Positions 54,273 to 64,000 of a DNA stretch of 64,000 nt are shown here, piece after piece. Source of the DNA: Rhabdophis nuchalis (taxonomy: Eukaryota; Chordata; Lepidosauria; Squamata; Natricidae); the NCBI GenBank assembly GCA_039707465.1, contig CM077643.1:377940419-378004418 (forward strand), written 5' to 3'. A program made the position numbers and the translations under genes. The notes under the pieces were generated by a model. The model ran no database searches and was not told the DNA's origin. It saw nothing but the letters and a program-made list of their open reading frames with translations. Within the stretch, counting starts at the first letter, position 1; the number at the start of each line of letters is the position of its first letter.

Positions 54273-54447
54273 CATATTTTAAAAAATCACACAACAGAAC
54301 TCATGGCTTTCTGTCTAGATGGTCTCTGGTGATGAGCCGAAAGGCAGAAAAGGAAACAGTATGTCTCCTCCCTTAATTGGGGCCCTAACAGGGTGTTGTG
54401 GAACAATTATAGATACTAATCCTCCTGTCTCAGCTGATACAATGGGA
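54273..54447. other. Spacer between SINE copies
   Basis: Mostly unrecognised DNA; GATACTAATCCTCCTGTC is unremarkable. No gene. Confidence 0.4.
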
Positions 54448-54606
54448 GAGCCTGGCTGGCTGAATGGTTAAAGGCTCTTGCCTGATATGCAATACAGCCC
54501 CGGTTCGAATCCCAGTAAGGGTATGGCTAGCTGATGAGAGCTAAAAAGCTCAAAATAGATCTATACTACTCTCTCTGGTTTATTTATTGATCAGCTCATA
54601 AAACTA

Positions 54607-54634
<28 letters not shown>
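54448..54634 (+). mobile_element. tRNA-derived SINE, copy 4 (full length)
   Basis: Complete copy: GCCTGGCTGGCTGAATGGTT (A box TGGCTGAATGG), CCCCGGTTCGAATCCCAGTA (consensus B box GGTTCGAATCC), body GGGTATGGCTAGCTGATGAG..AGATCTATACTACTCTC..TTTATTTATTGATCAGCTC, and an (AC)n tail at 54605-54632. Defines the family architecture for copies 1-3. Confidence 0.88.
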
Positions 54635-54639
<5 letters not shown>

Positions 54640-54642
<3 letters not shown>

Positions 54643-54745
54643 GCTTTCGTAGATTTTCACGGTTGTAGGTATGCTGGTATTGCTGTCTTCAGGTATTTTC
54701 CCGTGTATATAGCATGAAATTTCATGCTATATATACATATATATG
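54640..54745. repeat. Palindromic repeat scrap
   Basis: CGTAGATTTTCACGG..TATTTTCCCGTGTATATAG, then a perfect palindrome TATATAGCATGAAATTTCATG CTATATA at 54706-54733. May be two ends of a collapsed DNA transposon. Confidence 0.5.
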
Positions 54746-55566
54746 CTTGCTTGTTTATCATTTGGGGGGCCACCCATCTCCCTCATATTCTCTCTGTTCC
54801 CTCATCTGCCTATCTGAGCACATGTGTATCTTTAGAACACACTAAAATACATTGACAATAAGTGGATCAGGTCATTCTCAGATTTCTCCAGTCTAGTAAA
54901 TAGCATCAAGGTACTTAGATAACCCAAGGGTCTGTATTTTATTTCTCCACACCAATTCTTGTCTGATTGGAGCAATTGACTGTTTTACTCCAAGGATGAT
55001 AAAAGCTCTCTTCAGGTTGAGTGCTCCTATTTAGCAACATATGGGAATAAAGATAGAGGAAAACCAAATTCTCAAAAGACATCAACTTAACAGTTTGCTG
55101 TCTATTGTGCTGCATAGCAAGATGAAGCCCTTATGCACTAACAGCAGTGCATTGGGGCTATTTTTTTTTCAGGGGTTACCAAGAAAACCGTTGCCCCAAC
55201 AGCTCTGTGCCACTCTCGGCTATGTTAAAGTTGGCAGTGGTTTTCTTACAGTCTTGTTTTGAAGACAGTTGGAAAGAGGGCAAAGGAACAACCAGCTGAA
55301 TTTGGCTGCTGAAAAATGGGAATTGTTGAGTTTCTCATTTAAAAAAAGAACATTTTGTTCTCCAGTTTTGGTGTCCCAGTTCTCTAGGCAAGTTATTGAA
55401 ATAATTGGTAAAAATGCCATGCTTTCTAAATTGTCAGTTCCGTTTTCTGTTTATCGTATCTTCTTGACAATTCCTTCTTGGCTTGAATCTTCTACATATT
55501 TTTTTTAGAATTCAGTTCTGCCAATGAACCATTTTTATGGCTTTAAAAGCAGCCTGCATACTTTGG
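54746..55566. other. Unique DNA, no gene seen
   Basis: Nothing recognised. The overlapping open frames around 55220-55500 have no family resemblance. Confidence 0.4.
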
Positions 55567-55574
55567 GGCTGAAC

Positions 55575-55817
55575 CAGGGGTGAAATCCAGCAGGATCTGA
55601 CAGGTTCTGGAGAACCAGTAGCGGAAATTTTGAGTAGTTTAGAGAACCGGCAAAAGCCACCTCTGGCTGGCCCCAGAATGGTGTGAGAATGGAGATTTTG
55701 CAATATCCTTTCCCTGGAGTGGGGTGGGAATGGAGATCTTGTAGTATCCTTCCCCTGCCACGCCCACCAAGCCACACCCACAGAACTGGTAGTAAAAAAA
55801 TTTGAATTTCACCGCTG
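55575..55817. mobile_element. hAT-like MITE, reverse orientation of the CAGTGGTGGGATTC family
   Basis: Starts CAGGGGTGAAATCCAGCAGG, ends AAATTTGAATTTCACCGCTG, and carries complements of the ACCGGTTCTC and GGGCGTGG blocks. The perfect 8-bp duplication is GGCTGAAC (55567-55574, 55818-55825). Confidence 0.93.
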
Positions 55818-55825
55818 GGCTGAAC

Positions 55826-56222
55826 CATACTCTCAGCATTGCTTAGCTTACATGTGAAGTTGGGGGTGGGCCACATCGACCCATGCATACCAGTATCCCT
55901 GTGACGACCCCCTCCATGCCTGTCAGATTCCTTGTCTTGATTTCTATTAATTTTTAAAATCTTTTAATAGAAAAACAAAAGGCAAATGGAAATGCCATTT
56001 GCATTTACAAGAATATCACCAGACCTTACATAAACTCAATAAGTTTGCTTTAAAAATAAAAGTGCTATATACCTGCAACTTGCTACCTTGTTTGAAAATA
56101 ACTCTACCTGGCCAGATGTAAAGGATGATGGAGCGGACCTTGGAGAAGGAAGGAAGGCTCTTACAAAAGAGTTTAAGCAGTCTTCACAGGGAAAAAATAA
56201 CTGCATACACCTTGATTTTGTT
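55826..56222. other. Unique DNA
   Basis: Nothing recognised. Confidence 0.4.
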
Positions 56223-56224
56223 TA

Positions 56225-56557
56225 CACTTAGTCCTCAACTTATAACTAAACTTTATAACTATAAACTTTCAAAGTTATGACAGTGGTGAAAAAAGTGACA
56301 TTATTAGTCCTTATTCTTATGACTGTCGTAGCATCCCAGTGACCATGGGATCAAAATTTGTGTGCCTAGCAATCATTATACCTTTACAATAGTTCCAGCA
56401 TCCCGGGGTTCTGTGATCACCATTTACTGCCTTCTCGGGGGTTGGAGGTGGGGAGGGGGTGTTCCAACAAGCCAAAAAAGCAGGTGCAACTCACAGCCAC
56501 ATCCCTTAGTAATGGAAATTCTGATTCCAATTGTGCTAGGTTGAGAACTACCAGTTG
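56225..56557. mobile_element. pogo/Tigger-like MITE (TAGTCCTCAACTTA family)
   Basis: Starts CACTTAGTCCTCAACTTATA and ends GGTTGAGAACTACCAGTTG, imperfect inverted ends flanked by TA on both sides. No transposase. The type with ends like GGTAGTCCTCGACTTAC is familiar from vertebrate mariner-superfamily MITEs; assigned by that resemblance. Confidence 0.6.
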
Positions 56558-56690
56558 TATATAAGATGGGATGGAGAGAAACTTCACAAGCTTTTAAAAT
56601 TCTATGTTGTTCTATTTTACACAATGTACACATTTTGGTCTAGTGGTTAAAGCATCAGGATAGAAACTAGGAGACTTGAGAACTCTAGTC

Positions 56691-56773
56691 CAGGTGTCTC
56701 CAACCTTGGCAACTTTAAGACTTGTGGACTTCAACTCCCAGAGTTCCTCAGCTAGCAAGGTTGGAGATCCCTG
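56691..56773. mobile_element. hAT-like palindromic MITE inside the SINE
   Basis: Starts CAGGTGTCTCCAACCTTGGC, ends AAGGTTGGAGATCCCTG. Duplication CTCTAGTC (56683-56690) and CTCTACTC (56774-56781). Right arm shortened relative to the copy at 63378. Confidence 0.85.
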
Positions 56774-56812
56774 CTCTACTCCCGCTTTAGGCATGAAAGC
56801 AGGCTTGGTGAC

Positions 56813-56945
56813 ATCTATGGAGATTCTCAGTCATTCAGATCATGGTTATCCTCAAAGGTGATTTTTCGAGCGGGAACTGGACTTTCTGTTTTTTCTTTGA
56901 AGACATTTCACTTCTTATCCAAGAAGCTTCTTCAGCTCTAAAGTT
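56813..56945. mobile_element. Palindromic-family MITE inside the SINE, one arm only
   Basis: ATCTATGGAGATTCTCAGTC..GTTATCCTCAAAGG then CTGGACTTTCTG..AGAAGCTTCTTCAGC: one half of the element at 22152-22680. Flanked by a perfect 9-bp duplication CTTGGTGAC (56804-56812, 56946-56954). Confidence 0.85.
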
Positions 56946-57100
56946 CTTGGTGACTTTAGGCCAGTCACTCTCTCTCTCAGCCACGGTTCTTCTTGTGGCG
57001 AAAATAGAAGGAGGAAAGGGAAGAAAGCATGTATGTTTTCTGCACTGAGTTATTTATGAAGTAATAAAGGCGAGATAAAAATGAAATGAATAAATCAGGA

Positions 57101-57789
57101 GAACTGATTGGCTGTGCCTTTTGTGGTTCCCATGTTGGAAAATGTTTGCCAATAGTCTCAAAAGTTGAAATTCACTCACCAAGTGAAAAACAATTACTTG
57201 GAAAATATGCAAATTTTTATTGGACGTCTACCCAAATAGGCTTTGATCAGATTGGGTCCATTTTATTGCATGTGCTTTTATGCCTCTTCAATTAAATACA
57301 AGAATCAGTTTATAAGATGACACAATAATACATAATATCATTACGATATCAATATAATATACACGCATAAAAATCAGTAAATATATCAAATTCAAAAAGA
57401 TAACTGTAATAACTGCCATTTATAGATGATGGGCTGAGGGAAAGGATTAAATACTGCTTGCTTATCCAGGGATAATTCTTATTCGCCACAAGCCTGCAGT
57501 GAAATGGTTTTTTCAAAGCAAGTTATTACTCAGCCTATCTGTACTGATAACAGCAATATTCTTTATACCTGACATTCTGTCTGTTGATTTGAAAACCCTG
57601 CCTTTTACTGTCATTTCTGCTTTCTTAACACCTCAAGCTTTATGGATTATTTTAATTATACATAATTTTTCTTCATCTGAAAGCATCTTTTGAATTCTTT
57701 AAATGAACCTTCTTTGTCATGTTGCTGTTGCCATATGTTAACAATTCATTTTTTTTTAAAATCAGACCTTTGTTCAGATATATGCATCA
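57101..57789. other. Unique DNA, no gene seen
   Basis: AT-rich, no recognised element. Confidence 0.4.
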
Positions 57790-57912
57790 GAGGTTGGTTG
57801 CTCCCGGTTTGGCGGTGGTGGGAGGCTCCGCCCACCCACCAGGACGTTTCTGTGCAAAAGCCTGCGCTCAAGCATGAGCAAACCGGTAATAAACCAGTTA
57901 GCAACCCACCAG
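57790..57912. mobile_element. hAT-like MITE, short variant
   Basis: AGAGGTTGGTTGCTCCCGG at the left and CCAGTTAGCAACCCACCAG at the right are loosely inverted. CTCAAGCATGAGCAAACCGG matches the interior of 13804-14053. Target duplication not clear. Confidence 0.55.
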
Positions 57913-58347
57913 TCCAACTTATCTTAGTTTCACTTTCGCTTCACTTTCCACCTTCAATTTTCAGAATAAAGGTTCATTTTTTAAAATAGAGCTTTCAAAA
58001 TAACAGGAAGGGAAGGACATTTTCTGGTTTACTGGTTACATATCTTTTTTGCTCTAGATGAGATGCTTCAGGCAAGTAGTGTTGAGATGAGTTGCTGAAG
58101 TTGTTTAGCATATATCCCTCTCTCTGATAAGATTATAGTCAAAACAACATACATGGAAAGGTGACCACTCTCCATCCTTTCCTGCATAGAAAAATGGATG
58201 ATGTAAGATTGGCCCCATCCTCTAACCCATGGCAAGGTTGTATGGATGGTAGCTAAAAAGATTAGATTTAATTCCTATACTAGATTATGTAACTCTTTAG
58301 GTTGCTAAAATGGTTCATATTTTAGCCATCTCTTTAGTGTTCTGTTA
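57913..58347. other. Unique DNA
   Basis: Nothing recognised. Confidence 0.4.
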
Positions 58348-58355
58348 TTGTAGAG

Positions 58356-58728
58356 CAGGGATGTCAAACTCAAGGCCCACAAGCCAGATCCGGCCTGTGG
58401 GTGCTTAGATCTGGCCCACGTGGGTCACCTTGGAAACAGCAACAGATCGGCCTGTAGTGCCTCTACCAGAAAAAATGGGCTCCCAAGCTCCATTTTCAGC
58501 TGGGACAGCCTCTTGCAAACTTCTGCCAGGTTGCAAGAGGCCCTTGCAGCTGAAAATGGAGTTCTGGAGCCTGTTTTGGCTGGCACAGCGCTCAGGCCAC
58601 CACAGGTACCCCCACCACGATTGATGTCGAGCTGGCCATGCCTACCCTTGCCACGCCCTCCCTGGACCCCCAAGGTCAAACACAGCCCTAATGGGGCCCT
58701 CAATGAAAATGTTTTTGACACACCCCTG
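58356..58728. mobile_element. hAT-like MITE (CAGGGATGTCAAACTC family) with internal hairpin
   Basis: Starts CAGGGATGTCAAACTCAAGG, contains GGCCTGTGGGTGC and GATCTGGCCCACG, ends TGACACACCCCTG. Flanks TTGTAGAG and CTGTAGAC share TGTAGA. The centre (58490-58562) is an inverted repeat built on CTCCATTTTCAGCTG / CAGCTGAAAATGGAG. Confidence 0.8.
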
Positions 58729-58736
58729 CTGTAGAC

Positions 58737-59309
58737 TAAAACTATATTGGTTTATAGCGATGATGTGCCAAGAGGAATTGCTAGCAAAGGGCCCGGGATG
58801 TTTCCCTCCTCATTTAACAGGAACCCCAGCTTATTCCAGTATGTGGGACTTTCATATTCTTTCAACTGATCAGCTGTCTCCAGGAAGTCTCTTACTGCAA
58901 GAAGAATCCCAAAATGCAGTCTAATCCTATGCTTCTATTTACCTCAATTGCATAGACTGAGCCACTGGAGTCCAAAAGTGGACCCATACCTTCATTTTGC
59001 AAATTCTCTGCAGACATTTTCTCCTCCTGCCATGGTTCTTAATATGTTTTGTCAACGGCCAACTGTGCCTTGTCATTCAATGGAGCTGCAGAGACTCATT
59101 TAGAAGTTCAAAATGCATTTAATGTGTTTATTATAATAAAGTAATGGCTCATGCAGGCATCAAAGCGGCTAAATAAAGGTTGCAATCCCAAGTGGCAGTG
59201 GTTATAGATGAATTACTGTAATTATCCTGTGTTAAATCAACTTACCCAGCTCTGAAACATCTATTTTTCATGCTTTTATGGTATCAGTCTGCTTGCAGCG
59301 TCTTGGCAG
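58737..59309. other. Unique DNA
   Basis: Nothing recognised. Confidence 0.4.
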
Positions 59310-59575
59310 GTGGCAGTGCCTGGCTGCTGCTGACCTCATTTGAATTCAGAAGCTAAGTAACATCATGCCTGGTTAGAACTTGGATGGGAAATCTCCAGGG
59401 AATCCCAGAGCTGCAGGCAACATTTGGAAGTGGAAAAACTTTTTGAAGAAAAATAGTGGAAAATCTAAAACCTCTGTATTGTTACCATGAAAACTGATTC
59501 TATTTAGCCATTTGATATAGCGTGGAGATTTCATCTGCTGGTTTGATCAAATACTTGAGGTGCCACCATGGGCTC
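59310..59575 (+). mobile_element. 5S-rRNA-derived SINE, second copy
   Basis: CTGACCTCATTTGAATTCAG, AAGCTAAGTAAC, CCTGGTTAGAACTTGGATGG and CTCCAGGGAATCCC follow the 5S rRNA internal promoter region. The body TTTGGAAGTGG..AAACCTCTGTATTGTTACCATG parallels 8318-8545. Confidence 0.78.
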
Positions 59576-61500
59576 CAGATCTTCAAAACACTAAACTAGA
59601 TATCAGTGTTTCCCAGAGTGATGGCATCTAGATTATGTTTAACATGTGGTTTTTTTTCACTACGATACAGCAATCTCCTTGCTGAAGGAACCCTGAATGA
59701 TATACCATAAATAAATAAATAAGCAAACCAGCAATCAAGTCCCATTTAAATAAAACCTTCATCAGTAAAAGCAACATTCCTGATTTTAAAAAAAATTAAA
59801 ATAAGGTTCCTTTTAAAAATGGTCTGAACGACAATCCTAGAGTTTTAATTTCCTACAAATATTTAGTTAAGGAGGCACCAGGTGCAACTCCCCAAATCCT
59901 TAGCTAACATGTCCCTGAAACCTGAAATCCTTGCCAGATGTGGGCATAGCATTTCTGTACAGTTGATATGCTTTAAGGCTTTATGCATGTTGTGCTTCAT
60001 GCCCAAACTTGGATTATTTGATTTGGATTTGCTATATTTTGAAGGGACAAGAAATATAGACAATGATGCTCTTGGGAGAGCATCACTATATTTAATTTTA
60101 CTTTAAAATATACAAGAATACCTCTAGTATTCTTGCTTCGTAGCTTCTCTGTTTTGCTGAAATGTCATTAGACATTTGGATGCCCCAATAGATATATTAT
60201 AGTATATCATTTTGTAGATATGGATTTTAGTGTATTTGATGTATACTCTAAAACTGTAGATTATTTTACATAAGAATCTTCTGGGAATATGTTTTGAAAT
60301 TCTAAAATGTGTTTCATTTATTGCAAAAGAGGATATATTTCATAGACATTTTCAGTGCATACCGACAAAAGTCTTCCATTTTCAAATGAATAATTCTAGT
60401 TTCATTTTCTCCTACAACCCTTTTCCACCCCAAACATTTGCTACTATGGAATCACTGTTGGCTTAAAGAAAGCACTATATTGTACGAGTTAAATCGTTGC
60501 CAGAAGGAAGCAGGGAGTGGTCATTTTCCATCTCATCTTGGACAGGAAGTGTATTTTTCTGTCTATAGAAGTTTTACCTCTTGACCACAGTACTGTATAC
60601 TGATGGAGAAGAGTGTACATCTATGTATAACAAGAACTATAAACTTCATTGGAAAAGACTAACCATTCAGTACTTGAGTCTCAAAATACTCTCGTGGTTA
60701 TTTTTTTTTAAAGAATAACTTTACAGATAACTGTTGATTAAATGTTATTAATAATCCCTTGCACCTATTAAATTTATAGGCTCTAATGTATCTTTTTGAA
60801 TAAACTCACTTTGCAGTTTATGAATTATTGATATGGCTACTCTTATTTTCCATTCTCTTTCTTTGTCCAAGCTTTGCAAGGCAATATTTTAACACTACAA
60901 TTTCTTGATCTGCTGTAATGAAGCATTGCCATGCTTATCAGCATTTCATCTCTCTCCCTCCCTCCCTCTTTCATCTTATGCACAAATAGGTTTCTCTGCA
61001 GAATTTTATTTCAGGCCGCTCTAGCAACCCAATGTTGCTGTTAATTAAAAATGTCAAGGAGGGAAAGATCAACTGACAAACCGGTTGTTTAGACAATCGT
61101 TTCTGCTCTCTCCTATATGATTCTTGCAGTGCCTCCTCAGAAAAAAGGCTGAGTCATAGGGAAGGTCAGTCTGAGATACAGATCAATGCTGTTTGGTTGG
61201 TTGTGCATTTTAAAGCAAAGGCTCCCATCTCTTTTGGGAGCAGTGGGCATATTTAGAATTTTGAAAACACAAGGGCGGTTTTGCAAAATGATTTCTGAGT
61301 AGATGATAACCAGTTACAAAGGTCCTTTCCCCTGTATCAACTTACCATAAAATCCACCCGTCCTTGAATTGGCTGAAATATATATGTGCTGTCCCAATGC
61401 TGATCCATATCTTTCTTCTGCTGATCTGTTCCTGGTTACTGGAGTTCACTGACTCCAAGATACACCTTTTGAGACTATCCTTGAACAGTATTCAGTAAAA
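59576..61500. other. Unique DNA, no gene seen
   Basis: No recognisable element or exon. Confidence 0.45.
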
Positions 61501-61504
61501 TCTG

Positions 61505-62466
<962 letters not shown>

Positions 62467-62474
62467 ACTTAAAG

Positions 62475-62608
62475 CATGGGGGTCAAACTCGATCACATCA
62501 CGTGACATATCATGATGTATTGTGCTGTTTTTTGCCTTTGTGGAACTGGGGTGAACTTGGCCGGCACATGACGCATTCCGCCCACCGGCTGCCAACTTGA
62601 TACCCCTG
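62475..62608. mobile_element. Short hAT-like MITE (GGGGTCAAACTCG family)
   Basis: Starts CATGGGGGTCAAACTCG, ends CAACTTGATACCCCTG. The 8-bp duplication is ACTTAAAG (62467-62474) versus AGTTAAAG (62609-62616). It shares the CACGTGACATAT core with 7660-7795. Confidence 0.85.
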
Positions 62609-62616
62609 AGTTAAAG

Positions 62617-63369
62617 CATTCTCTGTCATCTGCAAGCCAGCATAAGGATAATTGTTATAGTTTTTGCTGTTCTCGTTGCCATATTGTCTTGTCTCTGTTT
62701 TGGTTTGCAGCCACAGGATAATATCTTTATTTCTTGCGCAGAGAAGCTGCCATCCACCATTCACCTAATAACTCTAACCAACAGAAAAATGACCTGCCAG
62801 TCACAGCAGTACTTATGATTGATACAGTAATGGTTGGGCAGATAGCTGCACTGATGGGTTTAATCACCTGTTTGAATGTGCGTTCCATTTCTCTGGCCTG
62901 AATGAATCCAAATAGCTTACAAGCATAGACTACAGCGTCACGTCCTTTCTGTTGTTTCATTGTGCAATCCCACCACAACTTTGAAACTATGGATAGCATT
63001 CATTAGCCAGGCTTTTGAGCAAAGGTTTAGTGTTTTGTTTTTGCAGAAGCATACTAAGCCAGTTTTCATTTAGAACTTTTATGGAGAAGTGCCAAACCTC
63101 TGTTAAAAAGCATCAGCTGACAGCTAAGAATGGGAATGGGATTTATATAAACTGGATATTTCTCTAAGGTTGCTCCATTCAACAACTTCCCTAATTATCT
63201 ACTGCTGTTTCAGCTGCTGCTGAATAGAGATATGACACTTTTCCAAAATTTCATTAAACCTGCGTAGCATTAAACATTAGCTTACTGATCTGAAATAATA
63301 TTAAACTCTTGTTCAAAAGCAGTCTGAAGAATAATTTAACAAGCAACAGCTAACAAATGGATCTCTCTG
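62617..63369. other. Unique DNA
   Basis: The minus-strand frame 62999-62727 reads HVGIVSKLWWD-like residues with no domain I recognise, and I saw no splice context. Nothing else recognised. Confidence 0.4.
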
Positions 63370-63377
63370 CTCTACAT

Positions 63378-63511
63378 CAGGGGTCTCCAACCTTTGCAAC
63401 TTTAAGTCTGAAGGACTTCAGCTCCCAGACTTCTCCAGCCAGCTTGCTGGCTGGAGAAGTCTGGGAGCTGAAATCCTTCAGACTTAAAGTTGCAAAGGTT
63501 GGAGACCCCTG
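63378..63511. mobile_element. Near-perfect palindromic hAT-like MITE
   Basis: CAGGGGTCTCCAACCTTTGC, then the same core as 51089-51223, closing with GCAAAGGTTGGAGACCCCTG. The perfect duplication is CTCTACAT (63370-63377, 63512-63519). Confidence 0.95.
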
Positions 63512-63714
63512 CTCTACATGACATAAGCTCTTACATGGAGCCATATAGAGCAGAGAGACCCATCTTTCTCCTATTTCAACTGATTACTTACCCTGACATT
63601 CCTACTGCCAGCTAATCCAGGTCTCCATTTCAAAGATTGGTTCAGAGATCTCATTGAACCCGAGGAGTCTCCTGAGGAAGTGACATGAGGTCTGCTGGCT
63701 TCTCATCCTTCTTA

Positions 63715-63775
63715 TAATAATAATAATAATTTAATTTATAACCCGCTCTCTCTCCCAGAAGGGACTCGAATACTT
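63715..63775 (-). mobile_element. L2 LINE 3' tail, antisense scrap
   Basis: (ATA)n then TTTAATTTATAACCCGCTCTC and CAGAAGGGACTCGA: the complement of the last 50 bp of L2. Confidence 0.8.
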
Positions 63776-63938
63776 CTTAAAGAGTATTGCTATATATTGG
63801 GTCTTTTAAATGCCCTACTTTTCTCTTCTTCCTCCCATTTTTTACAAATTCTAGTTGGTCTTCCTGTATAGTCAGAAAATGTTCAACATCGTTTGAATTG
63901 CTTTAGCTAATCCCTGTACTTGGTGGAAGCCTTTAATG

Positions 63939-64000
63939 CAGTGTTTCTCAACCTTGGCGAGTTTAAGACAAGTGGACTTCAACTCCCAGAATTCCCCAGC
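63939..64000. mobile_element. hAT-like palindromic MITE, cut by window end
   Basis: Starts CAGTGTTTCTCAACCTTGGC, then AGTTTAAGACAAGTGGACTT and CAACTCCCAGAATTCCCC. This is the left arm of the AACTTCAACTCCCAG-type element; the rest lies beyond the window. Confidence 0.8.

Larger units (their letters stand above)
56625..57100 (+). mobile_element. tRNA/BovB-type SINE broken by two MITEs
   Basis: The host SINE can be followed in three pieces: 56632-56690 (TGGTCTAGTGGTTAAAGC tRNA head), 56774-56812 (CCCGCTTTAGGCATGAAAGC..CTTGGTGAC) and 56946-57100 (TTGGTGACTTTAGGCCAGTC, ACTCTCTCTCTCAGCC). The tail resembles AGTAATAAAGGCGAGATAAA. Both interruptions have target duplications. Confidence 0.8.

Noticed and set aside
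54454..54525. Functional tRNA gene
   Set aside because: A and B boxes are good, but the sequence continues into a SINE body shared by three neighbours and no complete acceptor stem is evident.

Overview
The window is 64 kb of vertebrate nuclear DNA, almost certainly from a squamate reptile and most likely a snake. The call rests on the repeats, not on a gene. They are CR1 LINEs whose 3' end carries the CCTCCAAGGTCCCTTCCAACTCT motif family and a TATTG-type tail, many L2-clade LINEs, BovB/RTE remnants, L1 ORF1, a tRNA-type SINE resembling Sauria SINEs, 5S-rRNA-derived SINEs, and a very abundant hAT-like MITE with CAGTGGTGGG termini. Nothing looks bacterial or viral. Nearly all short ORFs in the window are chance or repeat-derived.

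Layout. From 1 to about 38.2 kb the DNA is AT-rich, intergenic or intronic, and packed with retrotransposon and MITE copies. The long reading frames belong to LINEs: a CR1 reverse transcriptase open for 514 codons (5.1-6.6 kb), an L2 fragment (19.7-20.8 kb), a decayed antisense CR1 (23.9-25.5 kb), a rearranged L2 (33.1-33.8 kb) and a longer L2 (36.3-37.9 kb). From 38.2 to 38.95 kb there is one clear CpG island. It ends in a first exon with ATG TAC G followed by a strong GT donor, so a plus-strand gene starts here with only seven coding bases before its first intron. The beta-1 subunit of soluble guanylate cyclase (starts Met-Tyr-Gly) would fit, but no second exon was found, so the identity is tentative. 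From 39 to 64 kb the DNA is probably first intron of that gene or intergenic. It holds many non-autonomous DNA transposons with clean 8-bp target duplications, an L1 copy with ORF1 but no ORF2, a tRNA-derived SINE family present four times around 53.7-54.6 kb (two copies forming a 96-bp-arm inverted repeat), and a BovB 3' end.

The most rewarding part is the transposon archaeology. Many insertions have readable target-site duplications, which allows nested events to be ordered: a hAT MITE inside another MITE at 22.3 kb, a hAT MITE and an L2 inside an older L2-like tail at 19.3-21.2 kb, and a SINE broken by two different MITEs at 56.6-57.1 kb. No RNA genes proper, CRISPR arrays or operons are present. 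Two further candidate exons (10.89 kb plus, 28.54 kb minus) rest only on splice-like signals and are weak. Without alignment tools family names are assigned by recognition, and repeat boundaries without a target duplication are approximate.
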